Below are positions 45,346 through 54,457 of a stretch of DNA of 64,000 nt, one piece after another. Position 1 is the stretch's first letter, and each line of letters begins with the position of its first letter. The notes below the pieces were generated by a model that made no database searches, had not been told where the DNA came from, and was given only the letters and a program-made list of their open reading frames with translations. Made by a program: the position numbers and the translations under genes. Origin of the DNA: Streptomyces sp. STR69 (lineage in GTDB: Bacteria > Actinomycetota > Actinomycetes > Streptomycetales > Streptomycetaceae); assembly GCF_024519455.1 (NCBI RefSeq), contig NZ_JALJRY010000011.1:236203-300202 (forward strand), in the 5' to 3' direction.

Positions 45346-46362
45346 AGGTCGTTCTAGTGCTGGGTTCCTCAAACGCTGTACACATATCGGCGCCGTAGCA
45401 GGCGAGTTGGTGGTGCAGGTCTGCCCCAGATCCAGGGGTTGGCATGGGCGTTGGGGTCTGGTGCAGGTTTGGGTGACAGGTTCGGTCACGCGGCCTGGAG
45501 GCCGGTGTGGTCATGACGGTCTCGAATTCGACGGGGGTCAGGCGGCCGAGTGCGGCTTGTCTGCGGCGCCGGTGGTAGGTCCTCTCGATCCAGGTCACGA
45601 TCGCGATGCGCAGTTCCTCGCGGGTGGCCCAGGATCGGCGGTCGAGGACGTTCTTCTGCAGCAGGCTGAAGAAGGACTCCATGGCCGCGTTGTCGCCTGC
45701 CGCCCCGACCCTCCCTATCGAGCCGACGATCCGGTGGTGGTCGAGTGCCCGGACGAACTTCCGTGACCGGAACTGCGATCCGCGATCGCTGTGCAGAATG
45801 CACCCGTCGACGTGTCCACGCCGGGCAACAGCATTGTTGAGGGCTGTGACGGCCAGGCGGGACTTCATCCGCGTGTCGATCGAGTAGCCGACGATCCTCC
45901 TGCTGAAGGCGTCCTTGATCGCACAGAGATACAACTTCCCTTCGCCTGTGGCGTGTTCGGTGATGTCGGTGAGCCACAGCCGGTTCGGGCCGGTCGCGGT
46001 GAAGTCACGGCGGACCAGGTCGTCGTGGACCGGCGGGCCGGCCTTCTTGGTACTGCCGCGCTTCTTGCCGAACACGCTCCACCAGCTGTTGTCCCGGCAG
46101 ATCCGCCACGCGGTCCGGTCGGCCATGCCGGATCCCGCGACGCGGGCTTCGTCGGCCAGGAACCGGTAGCCGAACTCCGGATCCTCGCGGTGAGCGTCGA
46201 ACAACGCGTTCGCGCGCGTGGCCTGCTCGAACTCGGCATCGGTCACCGGCCGCTCCAGCCAACGGTAGTAGGGCTGGCGTGCAAGTTTCAGGACCCTGCA
46301 CGTGAGAGTGACGGGAATTCCGCCCGTGGCCAGCTCTTTCACGAGCGGGTAGATCCTTTTCC
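45233..46362 (-). CDS. IS3-family OrfB, DDE transposase
   Basis: Catalytic rve domain with Asp in WLTDITEHA, Asp in LHSDRGSQF and Glu in NAAMESFFSLLQKN; HTH_21 part YGYRFLADEARVAG. Expressed by a -1 frameshift at GGGAAAAGG (46355-46363), which turns the orfA reading LPGKGSTRS into LPGKRIYPLVKEL. The frame runs ~50 codons past the family's usual end into flanking DNA, so the element's own stop may have been lost or the end falls at the insertion junction. Confidence 0.8.
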
Positions 46363-46735
46363 CGGCAGATGGGCCTGTGACAGGTAAGCCGCGGCCCGGC
46401 GCAGGACCTCGTTCTCCTGCTCCAGCAGCTTGATCCGCCGGCGTGCTTCCCGTAGTTCCGCGTTGTCCTGGCTGGTCGTTCCCGGCTTGGCCCCGTCGTC
46501 GATGTCCGCGCGGCGCATCCATTTCCACAGCGTCATCGCGTGCACTCCGAAGTCGGCAGCCACCTGCTCGACCGTCACGCCCGGGCCGCGGTTCCTCGCG
46601 ACCCGCACGACGTCCTGGCGGAACTCTTCCGGATAAGGCTTGGGCACAGCGACATCCTTCCCACCCGCCCCACAGGGCAAGCCAGTTCAGATGTCACCCG
46701 ATCGTGCAGCAGACCCTTGAGCTGGTTGGTCGCTA
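45360..46735 (-). mobile_element. IS3-family insertion sequence (boundaries approximate)
   Basis: Contains orfA and orfB of an IS3-group element in good condition. Inserted into or against an IS630-type remnant upstream (46.7 kb) and a catalase/IS4 remnant downstream. I could not match convincing terminal inverted repeats or a target duplication, so the ends are estimated from where flanking homology stops. Confidence 0.6.
46339..46647 (-). CDS. IS3-family OrfA
   Basis: About 102 aa from VPKPYPEEFRQDVVRVARNR (start taken just ahead of this), with helix-turn-helix VEQVAADFGVHAMTLWKWM and the leucine-zipper region ELREARRRIKLLEQENEVLR that mediates transposase dimerisation. Ends at 46339 after the shift site shared with orfB. 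Confidence 0.82.
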   Translation of the reverse strand: MPKPYPEEFRQDVVRVARNRGPGVTVEQVAADFGVHAMTLWKWMRRADIDDGAKPGTTSQDNAELREARRRIKLLEQENEVLRRAAAYLSQAHLPGKGSTRS

Positions 46736-46913
46736 GAGTGGTGGCGTATTCGATGTCGTCGCGGTTGGCGAATGACCGGTCGGCGAGGGCGGCTTCGCGG
46801 AAGACGCGCCACCAGCCTTCCTGCAGGTTGAGCCAGCACGCGCCGACGGGGATTGAACCGCCTGCCGCGTGAATTCCATGCGGGAGGTGAATCTCTATGG
46901 CGCGCGCTGGCAC
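46690..46913 (-). pseudogene. IS630-type transposase C-terminal remnant
   Basis: NLQEGWWRVFREAALADRSF, then ANRDDIEYATTLATNQLK, matches the 'SWLN..EGWWR.FRR.AL.G..F.d...I..AT..AT.QLN' end of a different IS630 subgroup than the copy at 21 kb. It stops exactly where the IS3 element begins, suggesting the IS3 element landed in it. Confidence 0.65.
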
Positions 46914-47070
46914 GAGCCCAGGGCTGGCGTCTGTTCACCCGCGTCGAGGACTACGCCCGCCACGCCGTCGTCTCGAGTTTCGTGCTCGCCGCATCCGCGT
47001 GGTCCTGGTAACGCACACGCCGTGCGGGGCGCCGGCTCCGGGAGTCGGCGCCCCCTGCGCGCGAGGTCGG

Positions 47071-48015
47071 TCAGAGTTCGTCTTTGGGGTTGGGGTTGGC
47101 GCCGTCGTTGAGGGCGATGGCCAGCAGGGCGGCTGCCTGGCGGGCGTCGGAGATGCTGGCCCCGGCGACGCTCGTGCTGGCGCCGTCGTCCGTGCCGTTG
47201 ACGTGGCCGACGTAGACGTGGCTGACGTTGGCCCAGTTCCGGATCAGGGCGATCTGCTGGGAGCTGTAGGTGACCGAGTCCCCGCTGTCGAAGGAGGGCG
47301 CGACGCGGTCGGCCAGGGTGCGGAAGCGGGCCGCCTCCGAGATGCCGAAGATGATGCTGAGCAGACCGCGGGCCTGGTTGAGCCGGGACGAGCTCGTGTT
47401 GGCCAGGTCGAACAGGGCCTGCGAGAGGGGGCCGGGGCCGATGGTGACACTGGTCAGGGACTGGTTGGCGACCCGGGAGAGGGCGTCGTAGCCCTCCCGG
47501 CCGACGAAGAAGTTGTCGTCGGTGCCCGACTCGTTGGGGACGTTCCGGATGAGGTTGAGGACGCGGTTGGAGGACGTGCCAGCCGCGTAGACCCGCACCA
47601 CGTACAGGTCACTGAGGCGCACCACGGCGTGCACGGTGGGTGCGAGGTGTCCCGGGGAGCTGATGACGACGTCGGCGAAGTTGTTCGTCCTCGTGTTGTC
47701 CAGGACGGTGACGGTGACCCGGTTGCCCCGCGTGTTGACCACCGGGCCGGTCAGGCGCGCGTTGGCCGTGCTGCGGGCCAGCGCTTCCAGGCCACTGAGC
47801 ATGGTGCGGTAGCCGTCGGCTCCGTCGTCGATGTCCCAGTGGACCTGCGGGAAGTTGGTCTGCGCCACCTCCTGCGCGTCGATCTTCACACTGTGGGGCG
47901 CGGTGGCGGTGGTGGCCGCCCCCGGGGAGGAGATGCCGGACACCACGACCGCTCCCGTGAGGACGCACGGAAGGGCCGCCGAGAGGCTGACACGTCGGAC
48001 GACGCTGGCACGCAT
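47071..48015 (-). CDS. Secreted ribosome-inactivating protein (rRNA N-glycosidase)
   Basis: 314 aa from the ATG at 48015 with GGAG upstream. Signal peptide (RRVSLSAALPCVLTGAVVVS), then a single RIP A-chain-like domain. The active-site helix IFGISEAARFRTLADRV corresponds to 'ISEAARF' of ricin A chain and carries the catalytic Glu and Arg. A Tyr in FFVGREGYDALSRV and the Trp in LIRNWANVS match other conserved positions. RIPs remove one adenine from the sarcin-ricin loop of large-subunit rRNA, halting translation. There is no lectin B chain. No immunity gene is evident nearby. Monocistronic. Catalytic activity is inferred from motif conservation. Confidence 0.85.
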   Translation of the reverse strand: MRASVVRRVSLSAALPCVLTGAVVVSGISSPGAATTATAPHSVKIDAQEVAQTNFPQVHWDIDDGADGYRTMLSGLEALARSTANARLTGPVVNTRGNRVTVTVLDNTRTNNFADVVISSPGHLAPTVHAVVRLSDLYVVRVYAAGTSSNRVLNLIRNVPNESGTDDNFFVGREGYDALSRVANQSLTSVTIGPGPLSQALFDLANTSSSRLNQARGLLSIIFGISEAARFRTLADRVAPSFDSGDSVTYSSQQIALIRNWANVSHVYVGHVNGTDDGASTSVAGASISDARQAAALLAIALNDGANPNPKDEL

Positions 48016-48600
48016 GAGTTGCTCCGATCGGTAGGAGGACGGGGAGAACACAGAGCCGGACGTCCGGCTCGACCCCACCGAGACTCACACCGGCGGAGTT
48101 GATTCACACCCCCTCCCACCAGGGAAATCAATCCCACGACCATGAGCTGGGCCACATCTCCTCGCCCACACCGAACGTGACCCGGCACCCAAGGCTCCGG
48201 CCCGCGCCTCATCGCCCCACGGCCATCGACCGCTGTGCTCAGAGCCGAAGGGTCCTGCTGGTCGCACGTCCCGCCAAAGACCGGCAGCCTGCGAAAACCT
48301 CAGCCTCAGGCGTCCACGCGCGTCCGTGCCCGCCCGCGCCGGGTCCATCGGAGAAGTACGTGACCCGGTTCGATGACCTTTCTGGTCTCTCACCGAAGTC
48401 AACCCGCCGGTCGGTGACGGCAAGGGCGAGACCCTCTAAGCCACCCGGGATACGAGGCGTTCAACGAGCAGGAACCCGCACCCGACTCGCCTGACCTCCA
48501 TGATCCGCACCCTCTCATGCGGCAACTGAACGAGCCGGGCCCCGCGTTCACCTCTGTGTCCAGGCACGGACCTCCAGGGCAGGAACGTGGTCGCCTACCT
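48016..48600. other. Upstream region of the RIP gene
   Basis: Nearly 600 bp without a recognisable gene on either strand; presumably contains the RIP promoter, which I could not pick out with confidence. Confidence 0.4.
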
Positions 48601-48607
48601 GACAGAT

Positions 48608-48641
48608 GAAGGACCCCACTCCCTTATCGGTGGGGCCCTTC
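48608..48641. terminator. Stem-loop terminator of the alpha/beta hydrolase
   Basis: GAAGGACCCCAC and GTGGGGCCCTTC pair over 12 bp with one mismatch around a 10-base loop. It lies ~70 bp past the hydrolase stop. Confidence 0.75.
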
Positions 48642-48713
48642 ATCGTTCGGTGGTGGCAGTAGCCCCGGGCGGGGACCCGGTCAGCCCTGAAGCGAGGCTC
48701 GACGGCCGTCAGA

Positions 48714-49553
48714 TCAGACGTGCTGCTTGATGAAGGCGAGAGCGATCTGCGCAACCTCCTGCCAGCCACTGTCGAACACCAGCGAGTGGCCACGACCGGG
48801 GATCTCCTGGAGTTCGGTGATGCCGGGGTTGCGCTTCTGCTTCCGGTAGGAGGCAGCAGCGATCGCATGCGGGGCGATGTGGTCCCGCTCTCCCGTGATC
48901 AGCAGCAACGGGCCCCGGCGGGGGTTGGCGGTGTCGACCTTGGCCTCGGTGGCCGGGTTGATGTTCGCGGTGGCGGCCTGGAACAGGGGGATGCCCGAGC
49001 CCGCCACCGGATAGGTCTCGTAGAGGCGCTTGGCCTCGATCTCGTCGAGGGCGTTGGCGAAGGAGTAGCGGAACTGGCTGTAGGTCAGTGCCACGGCTCG
49101 TCGGTAGTTGGCCGGGTTGCCGATGACCGGAAGTGCGGATCTCAGGGCCGACACCGGCAGCGGCAGCACCCCTCGGAACGGTGCGGAGTCGATCGCCACG
49201 GACACCGCGGCGAGCCCGCGGCCGGCCAGCTGCTGGGTGATCAGGCCGCCGAAGGAGTGGCCGATGACCACGGGCTGCCGCTGCAGGCCGGTGATGGCCT
49301 CGGCCATGTGGTCGGTGACCTGTCCGACGCTCTTGCCGGCGAAGGCATCCGGGTTCATTCGGGCCTCGGCGACGGTCTCGGGATCGTCCGGCCATCCGGG
49401 GGCGAGCGTGGTGTAGCCGTTCTCCTCGAAGAACGCGCGCCACGGCTGCCAACTGGAAGCGAGCATCCATAGTCCGTGCACGAAGACAACCGGTTTGTGC
49501 CCGGAGGCGTTCGCCCGGTCGATCTCCTGCTGCTCACGAGCGTTGAGACTCAT
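48714..49553 (-). CDS. Alpha/beta hydrolase
   Basis: 279 aa from the ATG at 49553 (MSLNAREQQE). Alpha/beta-hydrolase landmarks: oxyanion HGLW, nucleophile elbow VIGHSFGG, acid LITGERDHI and catalytic His GRGHSLVF. No signal peptide. Divergent from a PucR-type regulator about 200 bp away, which probably controls it. Relatives include esterases and haloperoxidase-like enzymes. Substrate unknown. Confidence 0.9.
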   Translation of the reverse strand: MSLNAREQQEIDRANASGHKPVVFVHGLWMLASSWQPWRAFFEENGYTTLAPGWPDDPETVAEARMNPDAFAGKSVGQVTDHMAEAITGLQRQPVVIGHSFGGLITQQLAGRGLAAVSVAIDSAPFRGVLPLPVSALRSALPVIGNPANYRRAVALTYSQFRYSFANALDEIEAKRLYETYPVAGSGIPLFQAATANINPATEAKVDTANPRRGPLLLITGERDHIAPHAIAAASYRKQKRNPGITELQEIPGRGHSLVFDSGWQEVAQIALAFIKQHV

Positions 49554-49743
49554 CTCTGCGCCACCCTTCAAGGTCGGTGGGGAAGGTGCTCTCACAGCCC
49601 TGCCCCTCAGGAAAGTCTTGCCTGCGGCGGACGGCGAAGTCGATGTCTCTGGGGACACGGCGCTTCTCTCAGAATTGTCCTCAGGAACAATCCCACCTCC
49701 ACTGACGCCCTAATAGCCCCCATCGGTGGACTAAGGGAACTGG

Positions 49744-49758
49744 TATGATTGTCTGGTG
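49744..49758 (+). promoter_or_regulatory. Leaderless -10 element of the PucR gene
   Basis: TATGAT at 49744-49749 is followed after six bases by the GTG start at 49756, so the transcript should begin at or next to the start codon. No good -35 was found at 17-18 bp, suggesting need for an activator. Confidence 0.55.
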
Positions 49759-50979
49759 CAACAGTCAAGGCAGGAAGATCCTCTCGGCGCGCAGGTCGAG
49801 CAGTTGGGTGCGCAGTTGCTTCGCCAGGCCGAGCATCTCGCCGACGCAATGGTCGTCCGCGTCCAGACAGCCGTACCGGCCTACCGCACGGAAACCGCGG
49901 TCAGCACCGAGGAACTGCGCCGCACCTGCCTGGACAACATCCACTTCGTGTTCGGTCCGATCGGCCGCACCCCCGCGCTGTCGTCCCCCGAGTCACGGGA
50001 GAACGGCAGGCTGCGCGCCAGGGCCGGGATCCCACTGGCCGCGGTGATGGAGGCCTACCGGGTCGCCGCCCGCTTCCTCTGGAACTGCCTGGCCGAAACC
50101 GCCGCTCACAGCGCCGTACCCGCCGAGGTCACCGTGCGGGCCGCTTCCGAAATGTGGATGGTGCTCGACACCTACACCCAGCAGATGGCCGAGGGCTACC
50201 GCGAGGAACTCACCGTTCAGGCCCTCAACCGCGAGCAGGAGCGCTCCGCCGTGGTCCGGGCGCTACTGGAAGGCCGGCTGACCGAAACCGGCAGCTCGGA
50301 CACCGCCACGCTCCTCGGACTCCCCCCGTACGGGCCCTATGTCGTCATCGCCGCACAGGTCCCCGAGATCGGCCGCCACGCCGTCCCCGACGCGGAACCG
50401 ATGCTCCGAGCCATCGGTATGGCCTCGTCCTGGCACCTGCTGCACGACGTCGAGGTAGGCATCGCGCATCTTCCCGACCGCGCACTCTGTCTCGACACGC
50501 ACCAGATCGACCGCCTCACCGAACTCCTCGGATCGAGCACCCACAAGCATGCCGGGATCAGCCCGCCGTACGACGACCTCGGCAACAGCGCCACCGCTCT
50601 GCGCCTGGCCCGGATCGCCCTCCTCAGCGCGTTCGACGGCCGCAGGGTCACCGTCTTCGACCGCGATCCACTGGCCGTCGCCGCCGCGAGCGCCCCGGAG
50701 ATCACGCAACGCGTGGCACGCACCGTCCTCGGCACACTCGACCGCATTCCCGCTGTGCAGCGCGCTCTGCTCCTGGAGACCTTCGGAGCCTGGCTCGACA
50801 ACGGCGGCTCCGCCGATCAGGCTGCGGCCACCCTCTTCTGCCACCCCAACACCATCCGGCACCGCCTGCGCCGCATCGAGGCCCACACCGGACGCTCGCT
50901 CACCGACCCTCGGGAGACCGCAGAACTGATACTGGCCTTCGAAATCGATCGCCGCCTCACCGCCGCACCCACCAGTTGA
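49756..50979 (+). CDS. PucR/CdaR-family transcriptional regulator
   Basis: 407 aa. N-terminal RsbRD-like helical region (LRRTCLDNIHFVFG..., RARAGIPLAAVMEAYRVAAR), a central GGDEF-like CdaR domain, and the C-terminal HTH_30 (DQAAATLFCHPNTIRHRLRR, then IEAHTGRSL). Such regulators respond to small metabolites and often control divergent enzyme genes, here the alpha/beta hydrolase. Start GTG chosen because of the adjacent -10 element. Confidence 0.88.
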   Translation: MQQSRQEDPLGAQVEQLGAQLLRQAEHLADAMVVRVQTAVPAYRTETAVSTEELRRTCLDNIHFVFGPIGRTPALSSPESRENGRLRARAGIPLAAVMEAYRVAARFLWNCLAETAAHSAVPAEVTVRAASEMWMVLDTYTQQMAEGYREELTVQALNREQERSAVVRALLEGRLTETGSSDTATLLGLPPYGPYVVIAAQVPEIGRHAVPDAEPMLRAIGMASSWHLLHDVEVGIAHLPDRALCLDTHQIDRLTELLGSSTHKHAGISPPYDDLGNSATALRLARIALLSAFDGRRVTVFDRDPLAVAAASAPEITQRVARTVLGTLDRIPAVQRALLLETFGAWLDNGGSADQAAATLFCHPNTIRHRLRRIEAHTGRSLTDPRETAELILAFEIDRRLTAAPTS

Positions 50980-51224
50980 CGAGCACCACCAAAGAACGGG
51001 TGACTCTGTCCGTGCGGCTCGTGCGGCCGGGTCTTCGCCGGCGGCCGGATCATCAACGCCCGAAGGCTCGCGCGAGATGCCAGGTCTGATGGACAGCATC
51101 ACCCCGAGAGTCGAGATTCGGACGCGGATCGGCACTGCGATCAGTGGTGCGGCCCGCGAACCGGTACGAGCGTCCCCTCTCTCGCCAGACTGTGTCTCCC
51201 TACCATTCCGGGGGAGTGATCACG

Positions 51225-51345
51225 GTTGCCGTGTCCTAGGGTTGTTGTACATCGAGCCCCCGTGTACTTCTCGAACGCGTTGAGCCGGTTCTGCACAGTG
51301 TCGCGGTGATCCAGGAAGCGGACGAAGCCACGACAGGCCCACCTC
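51225..51345 (-). pseudogene. Possible PucR-type HTH tail fragment
   Basis: Minus strand reads FLDHRDTVQNRLNAFEKYTG, which resembles the C-terminal HTH_30 helix pair ('L.vHR.TV..RL.r.E.lTG') of PucR regulators. Only ~30 codons survive. The rest of 50,980-51,355 shows no gene. Confidence 0.35.
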
Positions 51346-51355
51346 GGCCGCGAGG

Positions 51356-52021
51356 TCACACCTCGTCCGTGGGACTCGCCTCTCGGCTCAGCCCCGCGCG
51401 CATGGCGAGCAGTCCGGCCTGTACCCGGCTCTCGCAGTGCAGTTTCTCCATGATCCGCGAGACATGGGCCTTCACGGTTGGCACGCGCAGGCCCAGACGA
51501 CGGCCGATCTGGGCGTTGCTCAGCCCGTGCGCTATCGCCGCCAGCACTTCCCGTTCGCGTGGTGTGAGCAAGGGCAGCCCGGGCGGCGCAGTCGGCGGTG
51601 GCTCGGCGGCCGCCCGGGCGACCAGGTGGTTGACCGCCTCGGGGGCGAGGGCGTGGTGGCCGGCCGCGGTGTTCCGTATCGCGTCGAGGACCTGGGTCGG
51701 CTGGGCGTCCTTGAGCAGGAAGCCGTGGGCGCCGGCCCGGAGCGCCGGCAGCAGATAGGTCTCGGCGTCGAATGTTGTCAGCATCAGGATCCGCGGCGGT
51801 ACGGGCAACGCGGACAGTTCCCTGGCGGCGCCCACACCGTCCAGGCCGGGCATCTGCACGTCCAGCAGCACCACGTCGGGGGCCACACGGACGCACGCCT
51901 CGACCGCGGCCCGCCCGTCGTCGGCCTCGGCGACCACCGTGATGTCCGGTGCGGTCTGCAGCAGCAGCCGCAACCCGGTGCGGACCAGGGCCTCGTCGTC
52001 GGCGAGCAGGACCCGGATCAC
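51356..52021 (-). CDS. NarL/LuxR-type response regulator
   Basis: 221 aa. Receiver domain with LLADDEALV, phospho-Asp in DVVLLDVQMPG and LLKDAQ; LuxR HTH REREVLAAIAHGLSNAQIGR with VPTVKAHVSRIMEKL. The start overlaps the kinase stop by ATGA. Target genes are not evident; the small anchored protein just upstream of the kinase is one candidate. Confidence 0.92.
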   Translation of the reverse strand: MIRVLLADDEALVRTGLRLLLQTAPDITVVAEADDGRAAVEACVRVAPDVVLLDVQMPGLDGVGAARELSALPVPPRILMLTTFDAETYLLPALRAGAHGFLLKDAQPTQVLDAIRNTAAGHHALAPEAVNHLVARAAAEPPPTAPPGLPLLTPREREVLAAIAHGLSNAQIGRRLGLRVPTVKAHVSRIMEKLHCESRVQAGLLAMRAGLSREASPTDEV

Positions 52022-53247
52022 TGGACTTCCCCGACAGGTTGTGCCCTCATCGTCTCCTGCTCCGGGTTCAGTGCGGACGGTGCGACCGGAAGCCGGAGCA
52101 GGAGCCGGAAGACGCCGTCCCGGTTCTCGGCGTCCAGGGTGCCGCCGAGGAGTGCGGCCCGCTCACGCAGACCGCGCAGGCCCATGCCCGCGCCGTCCCC
52201 GGCCGCCTCGCCGGGCAGTCCGGTCACCGGGTTGGTCACCTCGCACTCCAGGTGCTCCCCGTTCGCCCGCAGCCCCAGCACGGTGCGGGCACCGGAGGCG
52301 TGTTTGCGGACATTGGTCAGCGCCTCCTGGACGAAACGGAACACCGTGTGCTCCACCGCCTGCGGCAACAGCCGTGCCCCGCTCCGGACTTCCGTCGCCG
52401 TCTCGGACCACGGCGCCCAGTCCACGGGCACGCCCGCCGCCTCCGAGTCGGCCAGCAACCGGGGCAGATCCCGCAGTGCCGGGCCGGGTTGGAAGGAACT
52501 CTCGACGGTCTCCGGGTCACGCAGCACATCAAGGATCTGGCGCAACTGGGCCAGTGCGCGCCTGCCGGTGGCCCTGACCAGCTCGCCTGTCTCGCGGGCT
52601 CGCTCCGACTCCTGCGGGTCCACGCTCAGCGCGCCCGCGTGCAGCGTGATCAGGCTGACCTCGTGGGCCACCACGTCGTGCATCTCACGGGCCAGCGCGG
52701 CCCGTTCCTCCGCACGGACCCGGCGGGCGATCAGCAGCGTCTCGCGCTCGGCCTGCTCGGCACGCTCGGCCAACTCCTCCAGCCTGGTGTGCCGGTAGCG
52801 GATCACCGTGCCACGCCAGGCGGGCGCGCCCACCAGCAGGGCTGCCGCGATGACGCCCGTCGCCGGCGCACCCGTGGTGAACTGGCTGAGCACCGCGGTG
52901 GCGTAGACGCCGTACCCCAGAGGGCTCGTCACCCGCCGTCTGGCCAGCGAATACATCGCGAACGGCAGGGCCGACTGAACCGTCAGCAGGCTCACCGCGG
53001 CGACGACCGCCGCCACCGGAGTGGGCCGGTCGCGCCGCCAGGCAAGCAGGAGCCCGGTCGAGCACGCCAGAACGGCGGAGACGGCGAACGGAAGCGGCAG
53101 CAGGGACCGTGCCGCGTCGGTCGGCAGGAGTCCTCCCGTGGCGATCAGCGCCGCCAGCACCCAGGCGAACGGCTCGGAGGGCCACCGGATGCGGTCAGCG
53201 AGAGCCGCCACCGGGGCCGGCGCAGAGGGAACGGACACGCGTGCCAC
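52018..53247 (-). CDS. HisKA_3-type sensor histidine kinase
   Basis: 409 aa from a GTG (VARVSVPSAP), the first plausible start after non-coding-like sequence. Several N-terminal helices, phospho-His box EMHDVVAHEVSLITLHAG, ATPase region FRFVQEALTNVRKHASG and GMGLRGLRERAALLGG. Second kinase-regulator pair of the same type in the window (the first is at 39.6-41.5 kb). Confidence 0.9.
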   Translation of the reverse strand: MARVSVPSAPAPVAALADRIRWPSEPFAWVLAALIATGGLLPTDAARSLLPLPFAVSAVLACSTGLLLAWRRDRPTPVAAVVAAVSLLTVQSALPFAMYSLARRRVTSPLGYGVYATAVLSQFTTGAPATGVIAAALLVGAPAWRGTVIRYRHTRLEELAERAEQAERETLLIARRVRAEERAALAREMHDVVAHEVSLITLHAGALSVDPQESERARETGELVRATGRRALAQLRQILDVLRDPETVESSFQPGPALRDLPRLLADSEAAGVPVDWAPWSETATEVRSGARLLPQAVEHTVFRFVQEALTNVRKHASGARTVLGLRANGEHLECEVTNPVTGLPGEAAGDGAGMGLRGLRERAALLGGTLDAENRDGVFRLLLRLPVAPSALNPEQETMRAQPVGEVQ

Positions 53248-53356
53248 GGTAGAAGAGCCTCCGATTGATCGTTCCGGGGACCGCTCCCGTCGGCCCGCAG
53301 TAGCTGCCCCGGCGGGGCAGAGCATGTGCCCGTGGGCCGTCGTGAGCCCGAGCAGT

Positions 53357-53749
53357 TCAGGGCTTGGCGCTCGCACTGCTCTTGCCATTGTCCTGCGTGG
53401 CCTCCTCCTCGGCGGACGGCAGGGTCTTCGTGGCGGCGACCTGCCCGTCCCGGTAGCAGATCTGGAAAGTCTGCTTCTTCTCCAGCGACACGTTCTTCTG
53501 CAGGTAGTAGTCACAGGTGGTACCGGCCGGCGCCTCGGGCTTGTCCTGCGGCTGGAGACCGCCGGGCTTTCCGAGGCGGTCGCGCACGGCACTCTGCTTC
53601 TCGCCTACGTGAACGTCCTTGAACTGGGTTGCGGTGATCGTATGCGAGGTGATGTCACTCGCGACGTGCCTGATGCCGAACCAGAGACCGACTCCGACGA
53701 GCACGACGAGTCCCAGGGCTCCGAACAGGATCTTTCCGACGACGCTCAT
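53357..53749 (-). CDS. Small membrane-anchored protein
   Basis: 130 aa. One N-terminal membrane helix (ILFGALGLVVLVGVGLWFGI), then an exported domain with a Cys pair (TTCDYYLQKN...FQICYRDGQV) and the segment VGEKQSAVRDRLGKPGG, reminiscent of SmpA/BamE-like folds. Ribosome site AGGAG before the ATG. Upstream of the kinase, same direction, ~110 bp away; might be part of the same signalling unit. Confidence 0.75.
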   Translation of the reverse strand: MSVVGKILFGALGLVVLVGVGLWFGIRHVASDITSHTITATQFKDVHVGEKQSAVRDRLGKPGGLQPQDKPEAPAGTTCDYYLQKNVSLEKKQTFQICYRDGQVAATKTLPSAEEEATQDNGKSSASAKP

Positions 53750-53899
53750 GGAAGAACTCCTTGGTTATGGGGTTCGACGTCCTTCGACGTCGCTCAAGCA
53801 GTCTCTTCCGGTACTTCGCGCCGATCGTCGCTCTGCACGGGGAACCCGACCCCCGACTTTCGTATGCCCCACGTCCTCCCCACGGAAGGGGCACGCACG

Positions 53900-54240
53900 A
53901 CGACGACCCTGCCGTACGCCGCGAACAGGTCCACGCCGCCTTCGCCATCCCCATCCGGGTCCCCCAAGGCCCCGCGGCGTGCTCTACGACGGACTGGGGC
54001 ACGAGTAGGTCTTCGGTGGCCGCGTCATCGGCGATGTCATGACGGTCGTACGCGCCCTGGAGCGGGACCTGGCCGAGGACCTGGCTCTGAACCGACGCCT
54101 GGAACGCCTGCGGGCAGCGACCGGGGAAACCGGAGTCTGCGGCCGAGGACGCCACGACGGGCGTGGCCGGGCGCCGGCTCGCCGCCATTTGCTCGGAACT
54201 CGCGCAGATCGCGTCCTCGATCACGAACGGACCCGAGTGA
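53900..54240 (+). pseudogene. GAF-domain regulator remnant
   Basis: Plus-strand pieces in two frames: VHAAFAIPIRVPQG, GVLYDGLGHE, stop, VFGGRVIGDVMTVVRALERD, LAEDLALNRRLERLR. The pattern (AAVPIRV.G.V.GVLYG..R....FG.R....... ALERDL) is the GAF domain of LuxR-type regulators. The DNA-binding part is absent. The assignment is moderate. Confidence 0.42.
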
Positions 54241-54457
54241 CAGAAGGCGCTGCGGTCCCGGCGAAAAATGCTCGGTCATAGCTTCCGGCAGCATCTCTCA
54301 GCCCGACCACTGGAGGGTGCCGCGGGTACCGGAAAGCCCCGGAGATTCGTCGGTCCAGCCTTCGCGTCTCGGCGACCAGGCCCAGGGCGCGACGCCGTGG
54401 TCAGCGAACGTCACGGCCGATCACCGTGTGTGGCGGCGTCGTCCTGATCGACTGAGG

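Noticed and set aside
45360..46735. Terminal inverted repeats of the IS3 element starting GGGT
   Set aside because: The two ends match only weakly by eye and no target duplication is visible, so the boundaries are left approximate.
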